Positions 35,779 through 45,073 of a DNA stretch of 64,000 nt are shown here, piece by piece. The stretch's first letter is position 1. Each line of letters begins with the position of its first letter. Origin of the DNA: an uncultured Clostridia bacterium (GTDB lineage Bacteria > Bacillota > Clostridia > Christensenellales > Borkfalkiaceae); assembly GCA_934254825.1 (NCBI GenBank), contig CAKQMB010000005.1, positions 1 to 64,000 on the forward strand, written 5' to 3'. The translations under genes and the position numbers were made by a program. Under the pieces are notes generated by a model. It was not told where the DNA came from. It made no database searches and saw only the letters and a list, made by a program, of their open reading frames with translations.

Positions 35779-37368
35779 ATGTTACAGGTAAGCGGAGTAA
35801 GTCTGCAATTCGGCAGCAGGAAATTATTTGAAGACGTGAACATCAAGTTCACCAAAGGAAACTGTTACGGAATTATCGGCGCGAACGGCGCGGGCAAATC
35901 CACTTTTTTAAAAATACTTTCGGGGGAACTCGACACGCAGAAAGGTGAAGTCATTCTCGATAAAAACGAGCGTATGTCCGTTTTGAAACAGGATCAGAAC
36001 GCTTATAACGACGAAACCGTTTTAAGAACGGTAATGCTCGGACATAAAAGACTCGTAGAGGTGATGGACGAAAAAGACGCGCTTTACGCAAAAGCCGATT
36101 TCACCGACGAGGACGGAATAAAGGCGGGCGAACTCGAAACGGAATTCGCCGAACTCGGCGGATGGGACGCGGAAAGCGACGCGGAAAAACTTCTCAACGC
36201 GCTTGAAATTCCCGAAGAACATTTTCAGACGAAAATGGGCGAGCTTGACGGTAAGGAAAAAGTCAAAATTCTTCTCGCGCAGGCGCTTTTCGGAAATCCC
36301 GACGTTCTTATCCTGGACGAGCCGACGAACAACCTCGATATCAAAACCACCGAGTGGCTCGAAAACTTTCTGATAGACTTCGAGAATACTATAATTATAG
36401 TATCGCATAACAGATATTTCCTTAACAAGGTATGCACATATATCTGCGACGTGGACTTCGGTAAAATAAACGTATACTTCGGTAACTACGATTTCTGGTA
36501 TAAAACGAGTCAGCTCATTCAGCGTCAGCAGAGAGAGCAGAACAAAAAAGCCGAACAGAGAGCGAAAGAACTCAAAGAATTCATCGCGAGATTTTCCGCT
36601 AACGCATCCAAATCCAAACAGGCCACGGCGAGAAAGAAAGAGCTTGAAAGCCTTACAATCAACGATATCAAGGTATCTTCGAGAAAATATCCGTATATTA
36701 ACTTCAAGTTCGACAGAGAGATAGGAAACGACATTTTATTCGTCGAAAATCTCACGAAAGAAGGTTATTTCGAAAACCTTACGTTCACCGTCAACAGAGA
36801 CGAAAAGATAGGTATCGTCGGCAAAAACAGCAAGGCGATAACTATGCTTTACGATATTTTAACGGGCAACGAAACGGCGACGAGCGGTTATTTCAAATGG
36901 GGCAAAACGATAATCCCGACCTATCTTCCGCAAAACAACGACAGTTATTTCGTCGGTTGCGACCTTAACCTCGTGGAATGGCTTTCGAGATTTTCTTACG
37001 ACCATTACGAGGAATTCGTGCGCGGCTGGCTCGGCAGAATGCTTTTCTCGGGCGAGGAGTCTCAGAAGAAGGCTTCGGTCATCTCGGGCGGCGAAAAGGT
37101 AAGATGTATGCTTGCCAAAATGATGCTCGAAGGCGGAAACTTCATGATTATGGACGAGCCGACAAACCATCTCGACCTCGAATCGATAACCTCTTTGAAC
37201 GACGGTCTCGAAAACTTCAAAGGCTGTCTTCTTATGACCAGTCAGGACAGAGAGCTTATGAACACCGTATGTAATCGTATCATAGAAATCGACGGCACGA
37301 AGACTTATGACAGACCCGTCGATTACGATACTTATCTCGAAGAGAGAGTTATTTCGAATAATAAGTAA
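35779..37368 (+). CDS. ABC-F family ATPase (YkpA/YbiT-like)
   Basis: Encodes 529 residues with two nucleotide-binding domains and no membrane segments, the build of ABC-F proteins, which act on the ribosome in translation or antibiotic protection. NBD1 is intact: GANGAGKST (about 34-42), signature ELDGKEKVKILLAQ, Walker B LILDEPTNNLD, and SHNRYF. The linker (about 240-300) is long and charged. NBD2 keeps SGGEKVRCMLAK and MIMDEPTNHLD, but its P-loop reads GKNSKAITMLY, without the usual GK(S/T), and the H-loop position is TSQDREL with Gln in place of His. Start follows AAAGGAG. Confidence 0.9.
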   Translation: MLQVSGVSLQFGSRKLFEDVNIKFTKGNCYGIIGANGAGKSTFLKILSGELDTQKGEVILDKNERMSVLKQDQNAYNDETVLRTVMLGHKRLVEVMDEKDALYAKADFTDEDGIKAGELETEFAELGGWDAESDAEKLLNALEIPEEHFQTKMGELDGKEKVKILLAQALFGNPDVLILDEPTNNLDIKTTEWLENFLIDFENTIIIVSHNRYFLNKVCTYICDVDFGKINVYFGNYDFWYKTSQLIQRQQREQNKKAEQRAKELKEFIARFSANASKSKQATARKKELESLTINDIKVSSRKYPYINFKFDREIGNDILFVENLTKEGYFENLTFTVNRDEKIGIVGKNSKAITMLYDILTGNETATSGYFKWGKTIIPTYLPQNNDSYFVGCDLNLVEWLSRFSYDHYEEFVRGWLGRMLFSGEESQKKASVISGGEKVRCMLAKMMLEGGNFMIMDEPTNHLDLESITSLNDGLENFKGCLLMTSQDRELMNTVCNRIIEIDGTKTYDRPVDYDTYLEERVISNNK

Positions 37369-37377
37369 ATATTACGC

Positions 37378-37390
37378 TATAAGTCGATTA
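37378..37390 (+). repeat. 13-mer TATAAGTCGATTA, copy 5
   Basis: Intergenic, 10 bp after the ABC-F stop and 55 bp before galE. Confidence 0.85.
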
Positions 37391-37445
37391 ACGGGCAAAA
37401 ATAAAGCCTTACACACGAACTTGTAACGCAAAAGGAGAATATAAA

Positions 37446-38465
37446 ATGGAAACAATTCTGGTTGCGGGCGGCGCAGGGTATATAGGTACCCATACCACCA
37501 TAGAACTTATCGAAAACGGTTACGACGTAGTCGTAGTCGACAACCTTTACAACAGTAAGGTAGAAGCGGTAAGAAGAGTAGAAAAAATCGTCGGCAGAAA
37601 GATTAAGTTTTATAAAGCCGACGTTTGCGATAAGGACGCGATGCGCAAAATCTTCAAGGAAAACGAGATTTCCGCGGTTATAAATTTCGCGGGGTACAAA
37701 GCGGTCGGCGAGTCCGTTCAGAAACCCGCCGAGTATTACGAAAACAATATCGGAGGAATGCTCGCGCTTTACGATGTAATGAGAGAATTCAACGTCAAAA
37801 ATCTTGTATTTTCTTCGTCGGCAACGGTTTACGGTTGTCCTAAAACCGTTCCTATCACCGAGGATTTCCCGCTTTCTACGACCAATCCTTACGGTTCGAC
37901 GAAACTCTTCATCGAGTATATTTTAAAGGATATCGCCAAAGCCGATCCCGAATTCAACGTTGCTATTCTTCGTTATTTCAACCCGATCGGAGCGCATCCG
38001 TCGGGACTTATCGGAGAAGATCCCAACGGAATTCCCAACAACCTTTGCCCGTATATAACCAAAGTCGCGGTGGGCAAACTCAAAGAAGTTCACGTTTTCG
38101 GTAACGATTATCCCACGAAGGACGGAACGGGCGTAAGAGACTTTATTCACGTCGTCGACCTTGCAAAAGGACACGTTCTCGCGGTTAAAAAACTTTTGCA
38201 GAAATCGGGCTTGTTTATCGTAAACCTCGGAACGGGTCACGGTTACAGCGTTCTCGAAATGATAAACGCTTTCTCAAAAGCTCTCGGAAAAGAAATTCCT
38301 TACGTTATCGACCCGAGAAGACCGGGCGATATCGCGGAATGCTATGCCGATCCGTCGCTTGCTTATAAGATGATCGGTTTCAAAGCCGAAAAAACGCTCG
38401 AAGATATGAGCAGAGACGCTTTGAACTGGCAAATGAAAAACCCCGACGGTTATCCCGACGACTAA
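37446..38465 (+). CDS. galE: UDP-glucose 4-epimerase
   Basis: Encodes a 339-residue short-chain dehydrogenase-type enzyme that interconverts UDP-glucose and UDP-galactose with bound NAD. The NAD motif GGAGYIGTH is at 8-16; the catalytic Ser is in SSSATVYG and Tyr-x3-Lys in NPYGSTKLF. Length is normal. It has its own ribosome site (AAAAGGAG) and is followed by a strong terminator, so it is likely monocistronic. Confidence 0.95.
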   Translation: METILVAGGAGYIGTHTTIELIENGYDVVVVDNLYNSKVEAVRRVEKIVGRKIKFYKADVCDKDAMRKIFKENEISAVINFAGYKAVGESVQKPAEYYENNIGGMLALYDVMREFNVKNLVFSSSATVYGCPKTVPITEDFPLSTTNPYGSTKLFIEYILKDIAKADPEFNVAILRYFNPIGAHPSGLIGEDPNGIPNNLCPYITKVAVGKLKEVHVFGNDYPTKDGTGVRDFIHVVDLAKGHVLAVKKLLQKSGLFIVNLGTGHGYSVLEMINAFSKALGKEIPYVIDPRRPGDIAECYADPSLAYKMIGFKAEKTLEDMSRDALNWQMKNPDGYPDD

Positions 38466-38480
38466 GCCGTTCAGCTTTTT

Positions 38481-38509
38481 AACCTTTCCGCCTGTCGGAA
38501 AGGTTTTTT
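38481..38509 (+). terminator. Terminator of galE
   Basis: AACCTTTCCG / CGGAAAGGTT, 10-bp perfect stem, 5-base loop, ending in TTTTTT. Confidence 0.92.
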
Positions 38510-38559
38510 AATATCCGAAGACGACCGACAATCATCGTAGCCGAATATTTATAACGTTT

Positions 38560-39345
38560 ATGAAGATAAAAGAGTGTTTCAAAAATATATTTTTCCCGAG
38601 AACTCTGACTTGTTCCTGTTGCGGAAGAGAAAGTTTTACGGGCGGGATTTTATGCGAAAAGTGTCTTGAAAAAGCCGAAAGGAACGACGGTTTCATCTGC
38701 GATCACTGCGGAGTGAAGACCGCCGCGGGCGAGGCTTACTGTCCGCGGTGCAAGAACAAACTGACCTCTTTCGATATGGCGAGAAGCGCGTTCGTATACG
38801 GCGACGTTACGAGCGTTCTCGTACAAAAGCTCAAATACGGCGGCGAAAAATATCTCGCGGAGGAGTTTGCGAAAGAATTATATCGCCTTTTCGTCGTGAG
38901 CGTGAGTCACGCGGACGGGATAGTCTGCGTTCCGATGAGCGAGAAAAGAGAGAAAAGCAGGGGTTACAATCAAAGCAGACTTATCGCCGAGGCTTTGTCC
39001 GAACTCTCTTCCGTGCCGTTTCTGGACGTGACTGTCAAGAAAAAGGAAACCGAGTCTCAGGTCGGAAAGAATTACGGCGAAAGACGTAAAAATCTCGAAG
39101 GCAGTTTCGGCGTTAAAAACAAATCCGAGGTGAAAGGAAAGCGGCTTGTTATCGTCGACGACGTTACAACCACGGGTTCTACCGCGGAAGTTCTTGCGGC
39201 GGCTTTGAAGCATGCGGGCGCGGAAGAGGTTTTCGTTCTGACTTACGCCTCTGTTTCGAAGGCGAATAATGCGGAAAGCAAAGAGGAAAAACACGAAGAA
39301 AACGAAAACACCGATTTGTCGATGACGGGAGAAAATCCCCGATAA
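38560..39345 (+). CDS. comF: ComF family phosphoribosyltransferase-like protein
   Basis: Encodes 261 residues. The N-terminus has two zinc-finger-like Cys sets (CSCCGRES, CEKC; CDHCGVK, CPRCKNK), followed by a PRTase domain with the PRPP motif VDDVTTTGSTAE (about 192-203). ComF proteins assist uptake of single-stranded DNA in natural competence. A charged low-complexity tail (SKEEKHEENENTD) is unusual. No other competence gene is in the window. Confidence 0.88.
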   Translation: MKIKECFKNIFFPRTLTCSCCGRESFTGGILCEKCLEKAERNDGFICDHCGVKTAAGEAYCPRCKNKLTSFDMARSAFVYGDVTSVLVQKLKYGGEKYLAEEFAKELYRLFVVSVSHADGIVCVPMSEKREKSRGYNQSRLIAEALSELSSVPFLDVTVKKKETESQVGKNYGERRKNLEGSFGVKNKSEVKGKRLVIVDDVTTTGSTAEVLAAALKHAGAEEVFVLTYASVSKANNAESKEEKHEENENTDLSMTGENPR

Positions 39346-39355
39346 TCGACTTATA
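39343..39355 (-). repeat. 13-mer TATAAGTCGATTA, copy 6
   Basis: Overlaps the last bases of comF (including its stop codon) on the opposite strand. Confidence 0.85.
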
Positions 39356-39472
39356 GGCGGGTTTTTCGAAATTTTGCGGGTGATTTAAGCCGTATGTTAA
39401 ACCGAACGGAAATTTTAAATGTGGTAAAAATATGAAAAATAATGGTTTTTTGGCGAAACGGCACATAATGTA

Positions 39473-39501
39473 TTGAAAATTTTATTCAAATATAGTAAAA
39501 T
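39473..39501 (+). promoter_or_regulatory. Promoter of secA
   Basis: TTGAAA (39473-39478) and TAAAAT (39496-39501), 17-bp spacer. The leader of about 95 nt has two small hairpins, AGCCGC-aaaa-GCGGCT at 39519-39534 and a GC-rich one near 39552. Confidence 0.75.
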
Positions 39502-39601
39502 AAATAAGAAGATTTGTAAGCCGCAAAAGCGGCTGTCCGCAAACGACGGGTGCAAAAGCGCGCGTTTTTGCGGCGATGTGTACGGAGAGCATTAAGGATA
39601 T

Positions 39602-42295
39602 ATGGGACTTATCAGTTACATTCTTAACACCGACTCCAGAAGGAGTTTGAAAAAGATCAATTCGCAGGCGGACAAAATTCTTTCGCTTGCACCGAAATAC
39701 GAGGGTATGACGGACGAGGAGCTTATCTCGCAGACGAACGTTTTGAAAGATCGTCTGAAAAACGGCGAAACTCTCGATCAGATCATGTACGACGCGTTCG
39801 CGGTCGTCAGAGAAGCGGCATACAGAGTTTTGCATATGCGCCATTACAAAGTTCAGCTCATGGGCGGTATCTGCGTTCATCAGGGAAGAGTAGCCGAACT
39901 TAAAACGGGCGAAGGTAAAACGCTTATGGCAACCCTTCCCGCGTACCTTAACGCGCTCGGCGGCAAAGGCGTTCATATCGTCACGGTAAACGATTACCTT
40001 GCCAAGCGTGACGCCGAGTGGATGGGTAAAGTTTACAGATTTTTGGGTCTTACCGTCGGCGTGAACGTTCACGATATGACGGACGATCAGAAACGCGCCG
40101 CATATAACTGCGACATAACTTACGGAACGAACAACGAGTTCGGTTTCGATTATCTGAGAGATAACCTTAAAGTAAGGCTTTCCGACATGGTTCAGAGAGA
40201 GCTTAACTTTGCGATCGTCGACGAGGTCGACTCCATTTTGATCGACGAAGCGAGAACGCCGCTCATCATTTCGGGTAAAGGCGAAAAGTCCTCCGATCTG
40301 TACGTCGAATGCAATCGTTTCGTAAAAACTCTTAAAGCGGACGAGGATTACGTCGTCGATCTCGAAGACAAATCCGTTCAGATAACCGAGCAGGGCGCGA
40401 AGAAAGCCGAAAGCTTCTTCGGTATCGAAAACCTTGCGGATATCGAAAACGGCGATCTCAACCACCATATCCAGCAGGCTTTAAAGGCTCATTTCATTTT
40501 CAAAAGAGACTCCGACTACCTCGTTTCGGACGGCGAGATCATTATCGTCGACGAATTCACGGGTCGTCTTATGATCGGCAGAAGATATTCCGAAGGTCTG
40601 CACCAGGCGATCGAAGCGAAAGAAAACGTTACGATCAGAAACGAAAACAAAACTTACGCGACGATTACTTTCCAGAACTATTTCCGTCTTTACCACAAAC
40701 TTTCGGGTATGACGGGTACCGCGAAGACCGAGGAAGAGGAGTTCAGAACCATTTACGGTCTCGACGTTCTCGAAATTCCCACCAACAAACCCGTTCAAAG
40801 GGTCGATATGCCCGACGTTATTTATTCCACGGAAAAGGGCAAGATAAAAGCTATCGTCAACACCATTATGGAGTGCCACGAAAAGGGTCAGCCCGTCCTC
40901 GTGGGTACCGTAACGGTCGAAAAATCGGAAGAGATTTCGAGATGGCTTTTGAAAAACAAAGTCAAACATAACATTCTTAACGCCAAAAACCATAAGAAAG
41001 AAGCGGAGATCATCGCTCAGGCGGGCAAGAAAGGCGCGGTCACGATCGCGACGAACATGGCTGGCCGTGGTACGGATATTCTTCTCGGCGGTAACCCCGA
41101 ATTCCTTGCAAAGCAAGCGCTTTTAAAAGAGGGAATTACCGACGACGTGATCGAACTCGCAACTTCTTACGTTCAGAACGTTTCGGACGAAGTTAAGGCG
41201 GTAAGAGAAAAATATAACGAACTTTACGAAGATTTCAAGAAGGAAACCGACAAGGAAAAAGAAGAAGTCATCGCGCTCGGCGGACTCTTCATTCTCGGTA
41301 CGGAAAGACACGAGTCGAGACGTATCGACAACCAGCTCCGCGGTCGAAGCGGTCGTCAAGGCGATCCCGGTTGCTCGCTTTTCTTCATTTCTCTCGAAGA
41401 CGATCTCGCAAAGCGTTTCGGCGGCGAGAGACTCAAAGGCATTTACAACGCGTTCAAGGTCGAGGAGGACACGCCTCTTCAATCGAAAATGTTGTCTCAT
41501 TCGATAGAAAACGCGCAGAGAACGATCGAGGGCAGAAACTTCGGTATCAGAAAGCATATCATTCAGTACGACGACGTTATGAACATTCAGAGAACGGTTA
41601 TGTACGGCGAAAGAATGAAAGTGCTTAAAGGCGAGGACGTTCATCAGGACGTTTTGAACCTCATTCCCGATTTCGTTACGGAAATCATTACGCAGAACGT
41701 AAACAAAAACCAGGCTCCCTCCACATGGGATAAGGATAAACTCAACAAGGCTTTGGAAGACAGAGCTTTGCCGAGAGATACCGCTTACGTCACCGACGAA
41801 ATGCTCGAAAAATGGGATTACGACTATCTCGTTAAACAGATAATTCAGAAAGTTATCGATTGTTACGAGGAGAAGATCGCGGCTTACCGCGAAGAGGGCA
41901 TCGATTACAACGAATTCGAGAGATTCGTATTCCTTAAAGTCGTCGACAACAAGTGGATAGACCATATCGACGCTATGGACAGATTGAAACGCGGAATTTC
42001 GCTCAGAGGTTACGCAAACGAAGATCCCGTTATAGCGTATAAGAAAGAGGGTCTCGAAATGTTCGAGGAAATGACGGCGAGCATTCAGGAAGAAGTCGTC
42101 GCGCTTTTGTTGAAATCCGAAATCAGAAAAGTTCCGCAAAAAGAAGAGAAGAAAGATCTCGTAGAGAACGGCGGAAGCCAGGGTACGACTTCCAACGAAC
42201 CCGTCGTAAGAGCAAAAACTGTCGGCAGAAACGATCCGTGTCCTTGCGGAAGCGGTCTGAAATTCAAGAACTGCTGCGGAAGACATCAACAGTAA
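39602..42295 (+). CDS. secA: SecA preprotein translocase ATPase
   Basis: Encodes an 897-residue motor protein that drives secreted proteins through SecYEG. Signatures in order: GEGKTLMATLPAYLNAL (Walker A), VDEVDSILIDEARTPLIISG, the preprotein-binding region, MTGTAKTEEEEF, NMAGRGTDILLGGNPE, GTERHESRRIDNQLRGRSGRQGD (split here between 'RID' and 'NQL'), a long helical domain, and a C-terminal zinc motif CPCGSGLKFKNCCG that contacts SecB or lipid. Length is in the usual range. It has its own promoter, though the ribosome site (AAGGA) is only 3 bases from the ATG. Confidence 0.96.
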   Translation: MGLISYILNTDSRRSLKKINSQADKILSLAPKYEGMTDEELISQTNVLKDRLKNGETLDQIMYDAFAVVREAAYRVLHMRHYKVQLMGGICVHQGRVAELKTGEGKTLMATLPAYLNALGGKGVHIVTVNDYLAKRDAEWMGKVYRFLGLTVGVNVHDMTDDQKRAAYNCDITYGTNNEFGFDYLRDNLKVRLSDMVQRELNFAIVDEVDSILIDEARTPLIISGKGEKSSDLYVECNRFVKTLKADEDYVVDLEDKSVQITEQGAKKAESFFGIENLADIENGDLNHHIQQALKAHFIFKRDSDYLVSDGEIIIVDEFTGRLMIGRRYSEGLHQAIEAKENVTIRNENKTYATITFQNYFRLYHKLSGMTGTAKTEEEEFRTIYGLDVLEIPTNKPVQRVDMPDVIYSTEKGKIKAIVNTIMECHEKGQPVLVGTVTVEKSEEISRWLLKNKVKHNILNAKNHKKEAEIIAQAGKKGAVTIATNMAGRGTDILLGGNPEFLAKQALLKEGITDDVIELATSYVQNVSDEVKAVREKYNELYEDFKKETDKEKEEVIALGGLFILGTERHESRRIDNQLRGRSGRQGDPGCSLFFISLEDDLAKRFGGERLKGIYNAFKVEEDTPLQSKMLSHSIENAQRTIEGRNFGIRKHIIQYDDVMNIQRTVMYGERMKVLKGEDVHQDVLNLIPDFVTEIITQNVNKNQAPSTWDKDKLNKALEDRALPRDTAYVTDEMLEKWDYDYLVKQIIQKVIDCYEEKIAAYREEGIDYNEFERFVFLKVVDNKWIDHIDAMDRLKRGISLRGYANEDPVIAYKKEGLEMFEEMTASIQEEVVALLLKSEIRKVPQKEEKKDLVENGGSQGTTSNEPVVRAKTVGRNDPCPCGSGLKFKNCCGRHQQ

Positions 42296-42343
42296 AACTT
42301 ATTTTTAATAGAAAAATCGCCGCGTAAAACGTTGGCGAAACAA

Positions 42344-42411
42344 AAAAAGAGCCGCATAAAAACGCGATTGAAAATAAAAAAAGTCGCGTGAAAAACGGCT
42401 CTTTTTAAAAC
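42344..42411 (+). terminator. Compound terminator of secA
   Basis: The outer stem AAAAAGAGCCG (42344-42354) pairs with CGGCTCTTTTT (42396-42406); an inner stem CGCGA (42363-42367) pairs with TCGCG (42384-42388). The A-rich and T-rich flanks make it usable from both strands. Confidence 0.85.
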
Positions 42412-42446
42412 TTAAAATTCGATTGATTAAACCGAAAAAAGCTTGT

Positions 42447-42459
42447 TAATCGACTTATA
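42447..42459 (-). repeat. 13-mer TATAAGTCGATTA, copy 7
   Basis: Intergenic on the minus strand, between the secA terminator and the phosphatase gene. Confidence 0.85.
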
Positions 42460-42512
42460 CGCAGGTTTTTATGACTTATATGGTGTGCGTTAAGCGGTTT
42501 TGAGAGGGTGTT

Positions 42513-43535
42513 ATGATTAAATTGAAAAGTCCTGCGGACGGCTCGGTCATCGATACGGACAGCCCCGCCGTTAAGGACTGTTTTGAGAATTACGTTCCCG
42601 GTTACGGAATGAAATATTACGGTCAAGGCGAAAACCTTCCCATGAAAAGCGTGAGGATAGAATGGGAAGCGGGAAATGCCGAAGCCGCCGATGGCTTTGT
42701 GATCGAGATTTCGGATAACGAAAATTTCGCGAACGCCGAAAAGTATTTTACGATCGGGAGCTTTCTCGAACTTAACGGACTTATCCCGAATAAAAAATAT
42801 TTTTGGAGAGTTTCGTTAAAAGGCGAAAGCGGCGAGAAAATCGTTTCGGACGCGCGGTTGTTTGAAACGAAAGGGTATGTGAGAAGCGTTCCGATAGACG
42901 GCGTTTCCAACGTCCGCGATCTCGGCGGCGCGGTCGCAAGCGACGGAAAAAAGATAAAATACGGCGTTTTGTTCCGTTCTGCGAACGGCGACTCCATAAC
43001 CGAAGCGGGCAGGAAAACGATTGAAAAACTCGGAATAAAAACCGACCTCGATTTAAGGGGCGAGGGCGCGGAAGTTTCGCCTTTCGGCGACAACGTGAAA
43101 CTTATAAAAATAAGCGGCGCGTATTACGACAGCGTGCCGGACGGTCCCGGGGTGAACGGCTCGGAGGAATATCGGAACAATTTTCGCGACGAACTTAAAG
43201 TGTGCGCAGATCCCGATAACTATCCGATGATTTTCCATTGCGCGATAGGGCGCGACAGAACGGGAACGCTCGCGCTTATTTTGCAGGCGCTTTGCGGAGT
43301 GGAAAAGGAAAGTCTTTTAAGAGAATACGAGCTTTCGCTCCTTTCAGTCGGCGGTTCGTTCGATAACAACAGGGGGATGCCGCAAAGAGTAGCCGTGTTT
43401 TACGATTTTTTGGACGGACTCGGCGGAGAAGAACTCAAAAACAAGTCTTTTAAAGAAAAAATCGAATTTCTTGTAAAATCCCTCGGCGTGACGGACGAGG
43501 AGATATCCTCGATAAGAAAAATTTTATTGCAATAG
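42513..43535 (+). CDS. Tyrosine/dual-specificity protein phosphatase with fibronectin-like N-terminus
   Basis: Encodes 340 residues. Residues about 1-120 look like a fibronectin type III-like beta domain (VRIEWEAGNAE, YFWRVSLKGE). The rest is a PTP domain of the Y_phosphatase3 group: NVRDLGG, a LDLRGEGAE segment and the catalytic loop HCAIGRDRTG (nucleophile Cys about 243, Arg about 249). Such enzymes remove phosphate from Tyr or from phosphoinositides. No signal peptide. Start follows GAGAGGGTG. Confidence 0.85.
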   Translation: MIKLKSPADGSVIDTDSPAVKDCFENYVPGYGMKYYGQGENLPMKSVRIEWEAGNAEAADGFVIEISDNENFANAEKYFTIGSFLELNGLIPNKKYFWRVSLKGESGEKIVSDARLFETKGYVRSVPIDGVSNVRDLGGAVASDGKKIKYGVLFRSANGDSITEAGRKTIEKLGIKTDLDLRGEGAEVSPFGDNVKLIKISGAYYDSVPDGPGVNGSEEYRNNFRDELKVCADPDNYPMIFHCAIGRDRTGTLALILQALCGVEKESLLREYELSLLSVGGSFDNNRGMPQRVAVFYDFLDGLGGEELKNKSFKEKIEFLVKSLGVTDEEISSIRKILLQ

Positions 43536-43659
43536 GTTTTATGAAATCTCGTCCGGGGGTCGGCGGGCGGGGTGGCTTGGAGACGACGATTATAACAAAA
43601 AATCGGCAAAACAGCTTATTTTAATGTTTATTTCAGAGGCGTTTTTCGAAAAAGCAACC

Positions 43660-43692
43660 GTCGGTTGACATATTGACCGTCGGCGGTTGGTG
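43660..43692 (+). promoter_or_regulatory. Repeated ACCGTCGG upstream of the HTH gene
   Basis: ACCGTCGG occurs twice with a 10-11 base separation, in the 60-90 bp before the ribosome site of the HTH membrane regulator. It could be an operator for that regulator; a TAAAAT -10 candidate lies at about 43714. Confidence 0.35.
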
Positions 43693-43752
43693 GCGTGTCG
43701 CTTAAAAAAATGCTAAAATGGGAGCATAAAATCTTTTGACAGGAGAATGAAT

Positions 43753-44745
43753 ATGATTTTTGCGGATAAACTGATTAAGCTGAGAAAAAAGGCGGGCTGG
43801 TCGCAGGAAGAGCTGGCTTTTAAAATGGACGTAACGAGACAATCCGTTTCGAAATGGGAAGGGGCGCAATCGATTCCCGACCTCGATAAAATGATACGGC
43901 TTTCCGAACTGTTCGGGGTAAGCCTCGATTATTTGCTCAAAGACGAAATCGAAGAAACCGAACATACAACCGAACATACAAAATCGTCCGACGATACGCC
44001 GCCGCTTCGGCGTGTAACTATGGAAGAAGCGAACAACTTCCTTTCAGTGAAATTCAAAACGGCAAAAACGGTAGCTTACGCCGTTCTTTTGTGTATATTG
44101 TCGCCGATAGTTCTTTTAATTCTGAGCGCGATAAGCGAAAGCTTTGCGGGAGCTTTAAACGAAGCCGTTGCCGTCGGCGCGGGAATGATCGTTCTTATCG
44201 TCCTTGTGGCGATAGCTGTCGGAATGTTTATATCAAGCGGCAGCAAATCGGCTCCGTTCGAATATCTCGACAAAGAAAAGTTCGAAACCGAGTACGGCGT
44301 GAACGGAATGGTTAAAGAACGCAAAGAACAATACAAGGATTTACATAAAAAGAATAACGTTGCCGGCGCTTGCTTGTGCATTATGGCTTTAATTCCTGTT
44401 TTTATAGGAACGATAGTCGACGCCGATAACGACCTGCTTCTTATGATTATGCTTTCGTTGTTTTTTATTATCGCGGGCGTAGGGGTTACTTGTTTCGTAA
44501 AAACGGGCATTATATGGGCGGCTTACGAAAAGCTTTTGCAAGAGGGAGAATATTCTAACGAGAACAAAGAGAAAAAATCTCTTGCATCGGCTATATATTC
44601 GGCTTATTGGGCGCTCGCTACGGCGGTATACCTCGGATATAGTTTTCTCTCGAACGATTGGTCGCGCAGTTGGGTAATTTGGGTTGTCGCTTCGGTAATA
44701 TTTTCCGCCGTCGTTGCGATTATCAACGCCGTCGGGAAAAAATAG
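43753..44745 (+). CDS. XRE-type regulator fused to a membrane domain
   Basis: Encodes 330 residues. An N-terminal helix-turn-helix (about 3-60; KKAGWSQEELAFKMDVTRQSVSKWE) binds DNA, followed by a Glu/Thr-rich linker and about six hydrophobic segments. The ATG at 43753 lies seven bases from AGGAG; the ATG at 43747 is only one base away and is less likely. Membrane-tethered XRE proteins are common in Clostridia; targets are unknown. A second gene of this build, now broken, lies at 57487-58303. Confidence 0.85.
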   Translation: MIFADKLIKLRKKAGWSQEELAFKMDVTRQSVSKWEGAQSIPDLDKMIRLSELFGVSLDYLLKDEIEETEHTTEHTKSSDDTPPLRRVTMEEANNFLSVKFKTAKTVAYAVLLCILSPIVLLILSAISESFAGALNEAVAVGAGMIVLIVLVAIAVGMFISSGSKSAPFEYLDKEKFETEYGVNGMVKERKEQYKDLHKKNNVAGACLCIMALIPVFIGTIVDADNDLLLMIMLSLFFIIAGVGVTCFVKTGIIWAAYEKLLQEGEYSNENKEKKSLASAIYSAYWALATAVYLGYSFLSNDWSRSWVIWVVASVIFSAVVAIINAVGKK

Positions 44746-44893
44746 AGGAGTTAATAAAGATTAAATTCGATTAAAAAGGCGGTTCGCTGTTTGCGGGCAA
44801 TACATTCGCTGTTTATGGGGAATGTAATTTACGCAAATGGACAAGAAAAATTAAAGTATCGAATTAAGCCGTCAAATCAATGTAACACTCTAT

Positions 44894-44927
44894 AATACCG
44901 TTTCGAAATTTGCGAAGCGGTATTTTT
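44894..44927 (+). terminator. Terminator between the HTH gene and the LysR gene
   Basis: AATACCGTTTCG pairs with CGAAGCGGTATT (one G-T), then TTTTT. The rest of 44746-45011 holds nothing else that I can support. Confidence 0.85.
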
Positions 44928-45011
44928 AATTGTCGAAGATTGAACCGCTACTTGCGGCGTTGCTAAAAAATATCAAGAAACTAAATTTTCAGCTCTCTGA
45001 GATAATCCGAA

Positions 45012-45040
45012 TTTACTTTTTATGAAAAATATGATATAAT
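45012..45040 (+). promoter_or_regulatory. Promoter of the LysR gene
   Basis: TTTACT (45012-45017) and TATAAT (45035-45040), 17-bp spacer, 34 bp before the ATG. Confidence 0.7.
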
Positions 45041-45073
45041 AATTGCATAAAACGTTTTTTCGGGGAGGAAATC

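Noticed and set aside
39482..42289. Antisense frames to secA (328, 211 and 388 residues)
   Set aside because: secA is fully intact on the plus strand; the antisense frames show no known motif and no ribosome sites.
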